Made by a program: the position numbers and the translations under genes
DNA from: Granulicella sp. UBA5172
GTDB lineage: Bacteria > Acidobacteriota > Terriglobia > Terriglobales > Acidobacteriaceae
Direction of reading: 5' to 3'
NCBI GenBank assembly: GCA_002413385.1
Contig: DHWW01000317.1
Location: 11,466 to 28,118, forward strand
Length of the DNA stretch: 16,653 nucleotides
Shown here: positions 1 through 8,561 of the stretch, piece by piece
Layout: each line of letters opens with the position of its first letter
Numbering within the stretch: the first letter of the stretch is position 1
The notes under the pieces: model-generated
The model's input: only the letters and a program-made list of their open reading frames with translations
What the model was told of the DNA's origin: nothing
Database searches by the model: none

Positions 1-352
1 GTCCTAGACGGTTCAGACTTGCGGCCAGATTGGTCCTTGCAGCCGCGGAGTTTGGTTGCAATCGAACTGCCGCTTCAAGGTGTTCGATGGCCTTCGCATC
101 TTCAGACATGGAGGCACACACCATGCCCAGCAGTTCCTGAGCTTCAAAGTTATTTGGGACCTGGGGAACAAGTTTCTCAAGCTGCGCGGCGGCCTCTGCG
201 TACTGCCCTGCGTTGTACTGCGCCACAGCCGATTGAAATTGATGGTTCTGCCTCTGCTGCAGATTGTCCTGCGCGGCTCCGAACGTCGCCCACGCCAACA
301 CCGATGAAACCACCACGATTCGGTACACGGCCTTCTTGTTCACAATCCACAT
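1..352 (-). CDS. Exported TPR-repeat protein, N-terminal part (runs off left edge)
   Basis: Reading the minus strand from the ATG at 352 gives an open frame to the window edge (117 codons, no stop). It begins with a typical Sec signal peptide: a basic start (MWIVNKK), a hydrophobic stretch (VYRIVVVSSVLAWATFG) and an Ala-Ala-Gln cleavage site near residue 28. TPR-like helices follow, including FQSAVAQYNAGQYAEAAAQL, FEAQELLGMV and AIEHLEAAVRLQPNSAAA. TPR modules are protein-protein interaction scaffolds, and the signal peptide places this one in the periplasm or envelope. It lies directly behind the TonB-dependent receptor on the same strand, 93 bp away, with the receptor's terminator in between. 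No close Shine-Dalgarno is seen; a GAGGAG lies 22 nt upstream of the ATG, too far for a standard site. No in-frame ATG or GTG offers a better start. The C-terminal part and total length are unknown. Confidence 0.8.
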   Translation of the reverse strand, partial: MWIVNKKAVYRIVVVSSVLAWATFGAAQDNLQQRQNHQFQSAVAQYNAGQYAEAAAQLEKLVPQVPNNFEAQELLGMVCASMSEDAKAIEHLEAAVRLQPNSAAARTNLAASLNRLG

Positions 353-381
353 CCGACACCACCACGCGAGAGAACTCCTCT

Positions 382-431
382 GTAAAAAGATAAACCCCGG
401 AAAGGCACCTTGGTACAGTGCCTTTCCGGGG
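382..431 (-). terminator. Rho-independent terminator of the TonB-dependent receptor gene
   Basis: A perfect 14-bp inverted repeat (CCCCGGAAAGGCAC at 395-408 paired with GTGCCTTTCCGGGG at 418-431) encloses a 9-nt loop. On the minus strand it is followed by a T-rich run (TTTATCTTTTT, 394-384). It starts 14 bp past the receptor stop codon and ends before the TPR gene start at 352. T-richness is clear only on the minus side, so it should act on receptor transcripts. Any read-through would enter the downstream TPR gene. Confidence 0.9.
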
Positions 432-445
432 CTTCTCATCCTGCG

Positions 446-3400
446 TTAGTAATACAGCTTGAGCGCAAACTGGATTTGCCGCGGATCGTAGGGAGCATCA
501 CGCGTGGATCCAATCTCGCCGAAGTTGGGATTGTTGAAGTTGCCGGAATTCGAAACCGCCACAACACCATTGCCGCCGAAGTGCGGTGCACTGAAGTTCG
601 GATGGTTGAGGATGTTGAAGAACTCGGTCCGGAACTGCATCGAGAGCCGCTGGTTGATCGGAATATCCTTGAAGAGCGAGAAGTCCAGACGATGGAATCC
701 AGGACCAGTGGTGGTAGCCGGCTTGCCACCCAGAACTGCGCTGCCAGTCAAAGGAATGCAACCAGCAGGCGAGTTTGTAATGGGGCCATTCGGTCCAAGT
801 TGGCAAGGCTGCTGGAATGCTTTGGCATTCCCAAACCAGTTCAACTTTCCTTGCGTGTCGGTATGGAGTCCGAGATCCTGACTCTGCCCCGCAACATTGA
901 CATCGAAGCAACCAGTTCCCGCAGTTGTTCCGGTTGGACAGGAAAGCGTGATGGGTTGACCACCCTGTAGTGTGGCAATCCAGTTAGCCGACCATCCTCC
1001 AACGACAGCATTGAGAGGCTTGCTAGCGCCACTGAGGAAGTACTTGTTCGTGCCGATTGGAAGCTCATAACCGCCGCTGAAATGCAGCACCTGACGAATA
1101 TTGAAGTCTGCAAGACCCCAATCGAACATGGGACCAAGACCCGGAACCGAAGGTGCACGGAACCCGCCCAGACTTCCACCATTCAGCAAGTCGCCTGAGT
1201 CAGCCAGCGTCTTGGAGAAGGTGTAAGCAAAGAGGAAAGACAGGCCGCTCGAGTACTGCTGTTGGATCGTCACCTGTAGACCGTTATAGTCACTCTGCCC
1301 TATGGTCGCCTGATAGCTCGAGCCTGCCGAGAAATCAGGGAACGGGACAGCACCAACAACCGTCTGATCCGTTGTATTGGTACCTTGGGGCAGGAGCGCG
1401 CTGACGTGGTTTTGACCAATTCCCGCTTGCAGGTTCTTGGCCTGCGTAAACACATAAGCTGCCTGTACGGACAAGCTATGAGTGATCGAGTACTGGAACG
1501 TCAGGTTCGAGCTCAAGGTACGCGGGGTGATGTAGTTGAACTGGAGACCCTGCAGTCCCAGGCCCTTACCATTCACGCTGGTAGGCGTGAACTGAACGCA
1601 GGAGAGACCGGCACCAATGGTTGCAGTACCACCGGGCCCAGCCGTCGTACAGCCATCCCACGGAGTGTTGTAGCTGATCGGCGATACCGCTTGCAAACCA
1701 GCAGTGCTGCCGGCGGTCTGCGGAGAGTAGCTGAAGTTGAAGACGAAGGGATAGTTTTCCCCAATATTGGGGCCGTATCCCTGGTTCTCAAAGGAGTTGT
1801 AGAACAAACCAAAACCACCGCGCATCACCAGTTTCGGACTGATCTGGTAAGCGAAGCCTACACGAGGAGCAAAGTTGGTCTTCTGCGTTTGCACCAACCC
1901 CTGACCGTATTTGTCGGTGGATTCAAGAGCGATTCCATCCTTCGCCAACAGGGCAAGGAAGCTGGGCGAGAGGCTGCGGTTATCCTTGCCGGAGGCTGGG
2001 ATCAGGAACGTAGGAGTTCCATTCGGCGGCCCACTCTGCACGAAGTTCGCCTGACCACCGTTGGTCTCGCTGATCGGACTGAAGTAGTCCCAACGCACAC
2101 CAAGATTGAGAGTCAACTTAGAGTTAACCTTCCAATCGTCCTGTAAGTACGCAGCAAGATACTGCCGGGCATCATAGGTCTTATTGATATTGGATGCGTT
2201 GATCGAGTCTGAACCACCGGAGTAGTTGACTCCATTTGCGACAGTTGACGCTTGAGGAGTGAGCAGGAATTGCGCACGACCCGTTCCGCCATTATTGAGT
2301 TGTGGAATATCCGTGAAGGTGCCGTTGTAGTCAAAGTTGCCGCGTGAGTATCCCGGTTGCAGAACTGAGAACTTCACATGCTGCGATTCGATACCCGCCT
2401 TGAAGCTGTGAGCGCGCCAAACCTTTGTAAAGTCATCTGTAACCTGCAATGTCTGACTGATTTCATCGGAAGGCAGGAAAGCATTGCTGCCGAGTGTGGC
2501 CAAACCACCAATGCCGATGGAGGGGAGTCCGCCATTCTCAGCAAACTGCGGAATACCCTGAATACCGTATTGAGCCGGAATTCCGCTCGTCGTGCCTTCC
2601 GGACCAAAGCGGGTGGTGTGCAGGTGGTTGAACCCGACGTGAATCACATTGACCGTCTGCGGCGTGAAGATGTGCGTGTAGCCGACGACCGACTGGCTCG
2701 AAGTTGCGCCCTGAAGACCCTGCTGGAACGCACCGCCATCAGCAATACCTCCGAAGATCGCGGGGATGAATTGAGGATCGTCTACATAGCTGAAGCGTCC
2801 GAATACCTGATCTTTATCTGAAGGGTTTACGTCCAGGCGGATATCAAACGCGTTTCTATGCTCAAAGAGGGCAGGGCTCGACGCAAAGTTCGACGTGAAC
2901 GAGCTGCTCGTAGGCGCGGGGTAGAGACTCATCAGCTTAAGAGCCACAGGGTCCAACCGATTGGCTGGCAGTTGATTCAATCCGCAGCCTGCAAGCGTGA
3001 AGCTCGTCGTGTTCGGGGAGCAGGTTCCAAATGGATCGCGAACATAGCCAGTCTTCGCCGCGACCAGGCCGGACGTGGGGTCCACTTGTGTCGCAGTTAC
3101 AGCACGCGTTGTCGCAGGATCGAGAACCGTGCCAAGCGGGATCGTACGGCCAAGGTCATCGACCTGCGGAGATGCACTAGCCTGCCTCGAAATCATGTCT
3201 GAAAGATTGGTGAAGCCGCTGCTGACCTCAGCAGCAGTTGGCACCGTGCCCGTCAACACTGTTCCCTGGACGCGCCGGAAACCTTCGTAGTCTCCGAAGA
3301 AGAAGACCTTGTTCTTGATGATCGGACCGCCAATCGAGGCGCCAAACTGGTTCTGCCTCAATTTGCCTTTCTTGATTCCGGCATTGTCCTCAAACCAATC

Positions 3401-4240
3401 CGCCGCATCGAGCTTGTCGTTACGGAAGAATTCCCATACGGCACCATGGATCCTGTTGGTACCGGATTTGATCGTAGCGTTCAAAACTGCACCCGCAGAA
3501 CGCCCCAGTTCAGCACTGAAGTCTGCCGTCTGTACCTTGAATTCCGAGATGGCGTCGACCGGCGGCAGAACAACGAAGTTTGTTCCATTCAGGAAATCCA
3601 CTGCATTGGAGTTGTTGTCAATGCCATCAAGCAGGTAGTTGTTTTGAGCAGGGCGCAGACCATTGGCAGAGAATGCACCTGAGGCCGCGTTACCACGCGT
3701 GTCAGCCTGTGGCGTCTGTGCTCCAGCACCCAACTGTGCAAGGAACGTAAAGTTACGTCCGTTAAGTGGCAAATCATTGACGCTCTTCTCCGTGACTACT
3801 TGTCCGACGGATGCGTCCGCGGTCTGCAGGAGCGGTGGCGCGGTGGTTACTTCAACCGTCTCCGTCGCTGCACCCAGCTTCAGTGAAACATTGACCTGTA
3901 CGCTCTGCGCAACGTTGACGGTCACATTATGCTGAGTCGTCTTCGCAAAGCCCGGCGCGGTGACCGAGATGGAATAGTGCCCCATTCTGACTGGCGAAAA
4001 AGCGTACCCACCCTTGCTGTCCGTCGCTCCCTTGAGGCTTAGCCCTACGTCCGTATTCAAGAGCGTGACCGAGGCATTCGGCACAACTGCGCCCGTCGTG
4101 TCCGTAACCGTTCCGTTGATTGAACCTTCATCTACCTGTGCTGCTGCGTATTTTGTTGTGACCGTGAGAAGGCAAAAGCACGCAAGCACTATGTAGCCAC
4201 ATCTCTTCAGCCAGCTGAGGGCATTACCATCAAAACCCAT
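446..4240 (-). CDS. TonB-dependent receptor, Oar-like, with carboxypeptidase-regulatory-like domain
   Basis: An outer-membrane beta-barrel transporter of 1264 residues, predicted to import a substrate using TonB/ExbBD energy. The order is: signal peptide (residues 1-35, hydrophobic core IVLACFCLLTV, cleavage near Ala-Ala-Ala-Gln); a carboxypeptidase-regulatory-like beta-sandwich (about 38-120, INGTVTDTTGAVVPNASVTL); a plug region (about 130-250) with the typical LPLNGRNFTFL and NNYLLDGIDNNS motifs; then a large barrel ending in the aromatic FALKLYY, as expected for BAM-dependent insertion. This layout and length match the large receptors abundant in Terriglobia. The start is ATG at 4240, because GGAGGA sits 7 nt upstream (4253-4248); a TTG at 4255 lies upstream of that site and is unlikely. 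The gene is divergent from the beta-propeller gene at 4725 and has its own strong terminator. No TonB box was identified, and the substrate cannot be deduced. Confidence 0.95.
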   Translation of the reverse strand: MGFDGNALSWLKRCGYIVLACFCLLTVTTKYAAAQVDEGSINGTVTDTTGAVVPNASVTLLNTDVGLSLKGATDSKGGYAFSPVRMGHYSISVTAPGFAKTTQHNVTVNVAQSVQVNVSLKLGAATETVEVTTAPPLLQTADASVGQVVTEKSVNDLPLNGRNFTFLAQLGAGAQTPQADTRGNAASGAFSANGLRPAQNNYLLDGIDNNSNAVDFLNGTNFVVLPPVDAISEFKVQTADFSAELGRSAGAVLNATIKSGTNRIHGAVWEFFRNDKLDAADWFEDNAGIKKGKLRQNQFGASIGGPIIKNKVFFFGDYEGFRRVQGTVLTGTVPTAAEVSSGFTNLSDMISRQASASPQVDDLGRTIPLGTVLDPATTRAVTATQVDPTSGLVAAKTGYVRDPFGTCSPNTTSFTLAGCGLNQLPANRLDPVALKLMSLYPAPTSSSFTSNFASSPALFEHRNAFDIRLDVNPSDKDQVFGRFSYVDDPQFIPAIFGGIADGGAFQQGLQGATSSQSVVGYTHIFTPQTVNVIHVGFNHLHTTRFGPEGTTSGIPAQYGIQGIPQFAENGGLPSIGIGGLATLGSNAFLPSDEISQTLQVTDDFTKVWRAHSFKAGIESQHVKFSVLQPGYSRGNFDYNGTFTDIPQLNNGGTGRAQFLLTPQASTVANGVNYSGGSDSINASNINKTYDARQYLAAYLQDDWKVNSKLTLNLGVRWDYFSPISETNGGQANFVQSGPPNGTPTFLIPASGKDNRSLSPSFLALLAKDGIALESTDKYGQGLVQTQKTNFAPRVGFAYQISPKLVMRGGFGLFYNSFENQGYGPNIGENYPFVFNFSYSPQTAGSTAGLQAVSPISYNTPWDGCTTAGPGGTATIGAGLSCVQFTPTSVNGKGLGLQGLQFNYITPRTLSSNLTFQYSITHSLSVQAAYVFTQAKNLQAGIGQNHVSALLPQGTNTTDQTVVGAVPFPDFSAGSSYQATIGQSDYNGLQVTIQQQYSSGLSFLFAYTFSKTLADSGDLLNGGSLGGFRAPSVPGLGPMFDWGLADFNIRQVLHFSGGYELPIGTNKYFLSGASKPLNAVVGGWSANWIATLQGGQPITLSCPTGTTAGTGCFDVNVAGQSQDLGLHTDTQGKLNWFGNAKAFQQPCQLGPNGPITNSPAGCIPLTGSAVLGGKPATTTGPGFHRLDFSLFKDIPINQRLSMQFRTEFFNILNHPNFSAPHFGGNGVVAVSNSGNFNNPNFGEIGSTRDAPYDPRQIQFALKLYY

Positions 4241-4333
4241 TCGAGTATCCTCCAAGTTAATCCGTCTTCTTCCGCTGTTGTGTCTTCTAATCAGCTGGTC
4301 TTCGCCAGGAAGTTATCCCATCTTTGACCGCGG

Positions 4334-4347
4334 TGTAAACGATTACA
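4334..4347. promoter_or_regulatory. LacI-family-type operator, receptor-proximal
   Basis: TGTAAACGATTACA is a near-perfect palindrome with central CG and fits the general LacI/CcpA-type consensus TGNAANCGNTTNCA at every fixed position. It lies about 10-24 nt downstream of the start point expected from the minus-strand promoter at 4365-4392, a typical blocking position for a repressor of the receptor gene. The regulator gene is not in the window. Confidence 0.6.
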
Positions 4348-4364
4348 ACATCGCGATTCGAAAC

Positions 4365-4392
4365 ACTAAAACATCGACTAGAGCCATGTCAA
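4365..4392 (-). promoter_or_regulatory. Sigma-70-like promoter for the TonB-dependent receptor
   Basis: On the minus strand, TTGACA (4392-4387, a perfect -35) is followed after 16 nt by TTTAGT (4370-4365, four of six matches to TATAAT). Transcription would start near 4357, giving a leader of about 115 nt before the ATG at 4240. The -35 lies inside the repeated motif and the operator at 4334-4347 lies just downstream, so the site looks repressible. Confidence 0.45.
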
Positions 4393-4519
4393 CCAAAAGT
4401 TTGACTTTGCGCCAACCAGGCGACTGACTCTGTATTGACCATAAGTTTGTAGCTGCCATAACGGATGAATTCTCGCAGCCGCTTCATGCTGAGCATGTTT
4501 CAGTAGAATTAGACGTACA

Positions 4520-4533
4520 TGTAACCGCTTGCA
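4520..4533. promoter_or_regulatory. LacI-family-type operator, distal copy
   Basis: TGTAACCGCTTGCA matches TGNAANCGNTTNCA at all fixed positions. It is centred exactly 186 bp from the receptor-proximal operator. Two such sites could support DNA looping by a tetrameric regulator, or serve the two divergent transcripts separately. The assignment rests on consensus only. Confidence 0.5.
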
Positions 4534-4590
4534 ATTAGGTTGACCGAGACACTAGTACAACCGTTGAATCTATGTCAACCAAAAGATTGA
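4520..4590. repeat. Duplicated regulatory element, copy B
   Basis: Second copy of the element at 4334-4404 in the same orientation, at an offset of exactly 186 bp. The 19-mer is ATGTCAACCAAAAGATTGA (4572-4590). On the minus strand it also gives TTGACA at 4578-4573, but the matching -10 position reads ACTAGT, a poor hexamer. Copy B is therefore a weaker promoter candidate or only a binding region. Confidence 0.55.
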
Positions 4591-4724
4591 GATCGTCAAA
4601 TTGTCCCAGCAATTGAGCCATTTCCGGGAGTCGGCTTCTCTCCTGGCTGACCAACCTGAACACAAATCGATACCGGGTGATATTCTGCGGACGCCTTGTC
4701 GGCTTCATTCATCCATCGGGAATC

Positions 4725-7700
4725 ATGTCAGATCAGAGCAACGAAAAACCGCAACTATCCCGACGAGCGCTGCTCCGAAGTGCCGGATTTGCTCCTCTTC
4801 TGCTCCGCCCTGCCCGATTCTGGGGAAGCCCCCTCCTGACCGGTGCTGCACACGTCACACCGGAGGAACCAACCGCATTCCCTTACACAGATATCCGACT
4901 CAAGCCCCACTATCCGACACAGTCTGCCTTGGCAGACATCCTTCGCCTCGTTGCCCCAGGTTCCGACGAGTATTCGACCGAGAAGTACGCCTTCGAGATT
5001 GATTCTCTCCTCAATCAATGGGGCGAGTCGCTTAAGGCTTCGGTCCATGGCCTGTCGACCGTGCTGGGGTTGCTCTCCACCTCGTTCGAGGCCTCGTCGC
5101 TTCATCCCATCAAGTCAGTACCCCTGCGCACTGGCTTTGGAATCGACGTCACAAAGCGCTTCTTTGCCGCCCCAGCGCCCCTCAGCCACGAACAATTTCT
5201 CAACGAACTGCAGTCCTGGTTGGGCCCTGTCTCTGCGATCGAGACAGCGGAGTTTGAGATCTATGGAATCAACCAGATCAGCTCCACTCCCCTGACATTT
5301 CAGTTGCAGATTCGATATGACCTCGTCGCGACCCATAGCGATATGCGGCGTGAAGAGCGAGTTGGATCCTGGCAAACCGTCTGGGTACGCGATGAACCCA
5401 ACGGATGGAAAGTAAGGAAGTGGGAAGCTACCGAAGAGACATTAAGCGTCGGACACGGAACAGCTTTTCTCGATGTGACCTCCCAGGCACTTGGCGGCAC
5501 TGCGTCCTACAAAAGCCAGATGCTGCATGGCGTCGACTACTGGCGAACAATCATGGACGGCGCCAGCGGTATCGACATTTACAGCAATAATGGCGTCGCC
5601 GCCGGAGATTATGACAACGACGGATTTGATGATTTTTACGTCTGCCAGCCGGCGGGCTTACCAAACCGCCTCTATCGCAACCGCGGCGATGGCACCTTCG
5701 AAGACGTAACAGAGAAGGCTGGCGTTGCCGTCCTCGACAACACCGCGTGCGCTCTGTTTGCAGACTTTCAAAACCACGGGCTACAGGATCTTCTCGTTGT
5801 TTGCGGCAGTGGTCCCCTGCTCTTTGTGAATCAGGGCAATGGAACGTTCTCACTCAAACGCGGCGCCTTCAAGTTTGCAAGCACCCCTCAGGGTACATTC
5901 ACGCATGCGGCGATCGCTGACTATGATGGCGACGGCCGACTCGATATCTACTTCTGCACCTATATGTATTACCTGGGCCTGGATCAGTATCACTACCCCG
6001 CCCCCTACTACGACGCCCGAAACGGGCCTCCCAATTGCCTGTTCCATAACGCGGGCGACGGAACATTCATAGAGACCACTGAAGCAGCCGGATTGAATGC
6101 AGACAACAATCGTTACAGCTTTGCGTGTGCCTGGGGCGATGCAAATGCCACCGGCCTGCCTGATCTATGCATCGCAAATGATTTCGGAATCTCACAGCTA
6201 TACCGCAACAACGGGAACGGAACGTTTACCGTCATTTCCAAAGAGTCCCACATCGAGGATGTTGGTGCTGGAATGAGCGCCTGCTGGGCTGACTTCGACA
6301 ACGATGGTCGACAGGACATCTACATTGCAAGCATGTGGGAGGCGGCAGGCCAAAGGGTTTCGGAACAGACACAATTTCACCAGGCCGCTCCGCAAAATAT
6401 CCGCAAGCTCTACCAGCGGCACGCGCAAGGCAATGCCCTCTATCAAAATCGCGGGGACGGGAAGTTTGAGAACATTGGTCAACAAGCTGGAGTGGCGATG
6501 GGCCGCTGGTCCTGGTCTTCAGATTTTTGGGACTTTGATCATGACGGATTCTCAGATCTTTATGTCGCAAACGGCTACATATCCGCAGCGAATCCAAACG
6601 ATATCGCGAGTTTCTTTTGGCGCCAGGTCGTAGCCAAATCGCCAGAAGACAATACGCCTTCGACCGCGTACGAACATGGATGGAATGCCATCAATGAATT
6701 GATCCGCTCAGACAACTCATGGAACTCACACGAACGCAACGTCATGTTTGCAAACAATCGTGACGGCACGTTCTCCGAGGTCTCCGGCGTCGTTGGTATG
6801 GATTTCCTTGAAGACAGCCGTTCATTTGCTCTCGCCGACATCGACCACGACGGACGCCTCGAAGTTATTCTCAGAAACCGGACCGCACCCCAACTGCGCA
6901 TTCTGCACAACGTGATGAAGGACATCGGCGACTCAATCGTCTTCCGGCTGCGCGGCCACAAGAGCAATCGAGATGCAATTGGTGCCGCGATCACCGTCGA
7001 TACAGGAACACTTCGCCAGACAAAATATCTACAGGCAGGCTCCGGATTTCTTGCGCAACACTCCAAGGAATTATTTTTCGGAGTAGGAAAGCCAGAGGAA
7101 ACACTGAAAGCAACGGTGCGCTGGCCAAGCGGCCTTATTCAGAGGTTTGACTCTATTCCAACAAACCATCGCATCGAAATTGAGGAAGGTTCGAATACCT
7201 TCGTAGCCAAAGCGTTCGCCACGATGCCGCCCGCCTATGCCCAGGCACAAGCAACGCCGACGCTGGACCCATTGCCCACGCAGGTGGAGACCTGGCTGAT
7301 CGCTCCACTAAAGGCTCCAGCTTTTTCGTTGCCCGACCTCGCAGGCAACCAGCATGAACTGCAACAACTGCAAGGTGGTTTCGTACTACTCACTTTCTGG
7401 GCAACAACGGCCCCACTCTGCCGCGAGCAGTTACGACTGCTCAACCAACACCACTCATCGTTCAAGACGGGCAATCTTCAAATTATCTCGGTGAATATTG
7501 ACGAGGCTGTCGATCTCCCGGCAGCACGGTCCATCGCAACAGAAGAAAGACTTCTCTTCCCCGTTCTATTCGCAACGGGAGAGGTAGCAGGCATCTACAA
7601 CATCATTTATAGATACCTGTTCGATCGCCGCAGAGATCTTGCCATTCCCACATCGTTCCTACTAGACCGGGATGGCATGATAATCAAGATTTACCAGGGT

Positions 7701-8561
7701 CCCCTTGAGTCTGGTCACGTTCTCGATGACGTAAGGTCTGCTCCAGGAACCACTGCTGAACGAATAAAGCTTGCCCTTCCATTCAGTGGCAAGCTCTTCG
7801 AAGGCTCATTCCAACGCAATGCATTCACCAATGGAATCGCCCTGTTCCAGCATGGCTATCTGGATCAGGCTGCAGATTCCTTTCAGCAGGTAATCGCTTC
7901 AAAGCCAGACGATCCCGAGGCGTATTACAACTTAGGCACACTCAATCTAAGACGAAATGATTTGGTACAGGCGCGCCGTTATCTTGAACAGACCGTGAAG
8001 CTCCGGCCTGCCTACCCAGAGGCGTGGAATAATCTGGGCATGATCTCCGCACAGGAAGGCAATCCTGATGCCGCCATACAGAACTTTCAGCAGGCGCTGC
8101 GATTACGCCCGAGCTATGAAATTGCCTTGCTCAATCTAGGGAATCTATACCGGCGACAGCGAGTATTTGACAAGGCACAGGATTATCTAAGCCAGGCACT
8201 TGCCATACGTCCGGATGATCCAGATGCGAGCTACAGCCTTGGCATGCTCTACGCACAACAGAATCAATTGCAGACGGCTGCGGACTATTTGCGGAAAGCA
8301 ATCGAGCTGCTTCCCATATATCCAGAAGCTCTAAACAACCTTGGCATCATCTATGTGCGGTTGCAGGATTTTGGCAAGGCAGAAGATCAATTCAGAACTG
8401 GAATCCGACTTGCACCAAATAATGATCAGTCCTATCTCAATCTCGCTCGACTATTCGCTATGCGTAACAATAAAGAAAAGGCTGTCGAAGTATTGCAGGA
8501 ACTATTACGTGTCCAGCCGCAAAACTCCGTCGCACTAAAAGCACTTGACGAACTCAGATGA
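4725..8561 (+). CDS. Tat-exported FG-GAP/VCBS - ASPIC/UnbV - redoxin - TPR fusion protein
   Basis: A 1278-residue multidomain envelope protein. (1) A twin-arginine signal at residues 11-45 (LSRRALLRSAGFAPLLL). (2) An unrecognised region, about 46-270. (3) FG-GAP/VCBS repeats, about 285-720, with calcium-loop motifs DYDNDGFDD, DYDGDGRLD, DFDNDGRQD, DFDHDGFSD and DIDHDGRLE plus degenerate DFQNHGLQD and DANATGLPD; these should fold as an integrin-like beta-propeller. (4) An ASPIC/UnbV domain, about 748-820 (GVGKPEETLKATVRWPSGL). (5) A thioredoxin/AhpC-like fold, about 860-1010 (APAFSLPDLAGN, VLLTFWATTAPLCREQL); the CxxC is reduced to A896-P-L-C899. (6) About seven TPRs, 1033-1278. ATG 4725 is chosen because the Tat motif follows it; a GTG at 4677 would bury that motif. 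The Shine-Dalgarno is weak (CGGGAA). It heads a likely plus-strand cluster. Function is inferred: binding or scaffolding in the periplasm or on the surface. UnbV-type homologues are sometimes labelled RNA-binding, without support here. Confidence 0.9.
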   Translation: MSDQSNEKPQLSRRALLRSAGFAPLLLRPARFWGSPLLTGAAHVTPEEPTAFPYTDIRLKPHYPTQSALADILRLVAPGSDEYSTEKYAFEIDSLLNQWGESLKASVHGLSTVLGLLSTSFEASSLHPIKSVPLRTGFGIDVTKRFFAAPAPLSHEQFLNELQSWLGPVSAIETAEFEIYGINQISSTPLTFQLQIRYDLVATHSDMRREERVGSWQTVWVRDEPNGWKVRKWEATEETLSVGHGTAFLDVTSQALGGTASYKSQMLHGVDYWRTIMDGASGIDIYSNNGVAAGDYDNDGFDDFYVCQPAGLPNRLYRNRGDGTFEDVTEKAGVAVLDNTACALFADFQNHGLQDLLVVCGSGPLLFVNQGNGTFSLKRGAFKFASTPQGTFTHAAIADYDGDGRLDIYFCTYMYYLGLDQYHYPAPYYDARNGPPNCLFHNAGDGTFIETTEAAGLNADNNRYSFACAWGDANATGLPDLCIANDFGISQLYRNNGNGTFTVISKESHIEDVGAGMSACWADFDNDGRQDIYIASMWEAAGQRVSEQTQFHQAAPQNIRKLYQRHAQGNALYQNRGDGKFENIGQQAGVAMGRWSWSSDFWDFDHDGFSDLYVANGYISAANPNDIASFFWRQVVAKSPEDNTPSTAYEHGWNAINELIRSDNSWNSHERNVMFANNRDGTFSEVSGVVGMDFLEDSRSFALADIDHDGRLEVILRNRTAPQLRILHNVMKDIGDSIVFRLRGHKSNRDAIGAAITVDTGTLRQTKYLQAGSGFLAQHSKELFFGVGKPEETLKATVRWPSGLIQRFDSIPTNHRIEIEEGSNTFVAKAFATMPPAYAQAQATPTLDPLPTQVETWLIAPLKAPAFSLPDLAGNQHELQQLQGGFVLLTFWATTAPLCREQLRLLNQHHSSFKTGNLQIISVNIDEAVDLPAARSIATEERLLFPVLFATGEVAGIYNIIYRYLFDRRRDLAIPTSFLLDRDGMIIKIYQGPLESGHVLDDVRSAPGTTAERIKLALPFSGKLFEGSFQRNAFTNGIALFQHGYLDQAADSFQQVIASKPDDPEAYYNLGTLNLRRNDLVQARRYLEQTVKLRPAYPEAWNNLGMISAQEGNPDAAIQNFQQALRLRPSYEIALLNLGNLYRRQRVFDKAQDYLSQALAIRPDDPDASYSLGMLYAQQNQLQTAADYLRKAIELLPIYPEALNNLGIIYVRLQDFGKAEDQFRTGIRLAPNNDQSYLNLARLFAMRNNKEKAVEVLQELLRVQPQNSVALKALDELR

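Larger units (their letters stand above)
4334..4404. repeat. Duplicated regulatory element, copy A
   Basis: Compared without gaps to 4520-4590, 47 of 71 bases match (hand count). Matches concentrate in three blocks: the operator TGTAANCGNTTNCAA; CGANACACTA at 4359-4368; and a near-identical 19-mer at 4386-4404 (ATGTCAACCAAAAGTTTGA, one difference). Within it, GTCAA-N8-TTGAC (4388-4405) forms an interrupted inverted repeat that could be another regulator site. Confidence 0.6.
4241..4724. other. Divergent intergenic control region
   Basis: 484 bp without a supportable gene between the receptor and the beta-propeller fusion gene. It contains the receptor's Shine-Dalgarno (GGAGGA, minus strand, 4253-4248), a minus-strand sigma-70-like promoter, two LacI-family-type operators, and two copies of a 71-bp element. 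No convincing sigma-70 promoter was found for the plus-strand gene in 4591-4724, so its transcription start is unresolved. Confidence 0.8.

Noticed and set aside
410..970. Open frame of 186 codons on the plus strand inside the receptor gene
   Set aside because: It is antisense to well-conserved barrel sequence and has no recognisable domain or ribosome site; a shadow frame.
4241..4255. Earlier TTG start of the TonB-dependent receptor
   Set aside because: The clear GGAGGA ribosome site lies between this TTG and ATG 4240, at the right distance for the ATG only.
4431..4449. Possible third copy of the repeated 19-mer (ATTGACCATAAGTTTG)
   Set aside because: Only about 13 of 19 bases match and there is no operator at the corresponding offset; it could be chance.
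4677..4724. GTG start extending the propeller/redoxin/TPR fusion by 16 residues
   Set aside because: It would move the twin-arginine motif away from the N-terminus and has no better ribosome site.
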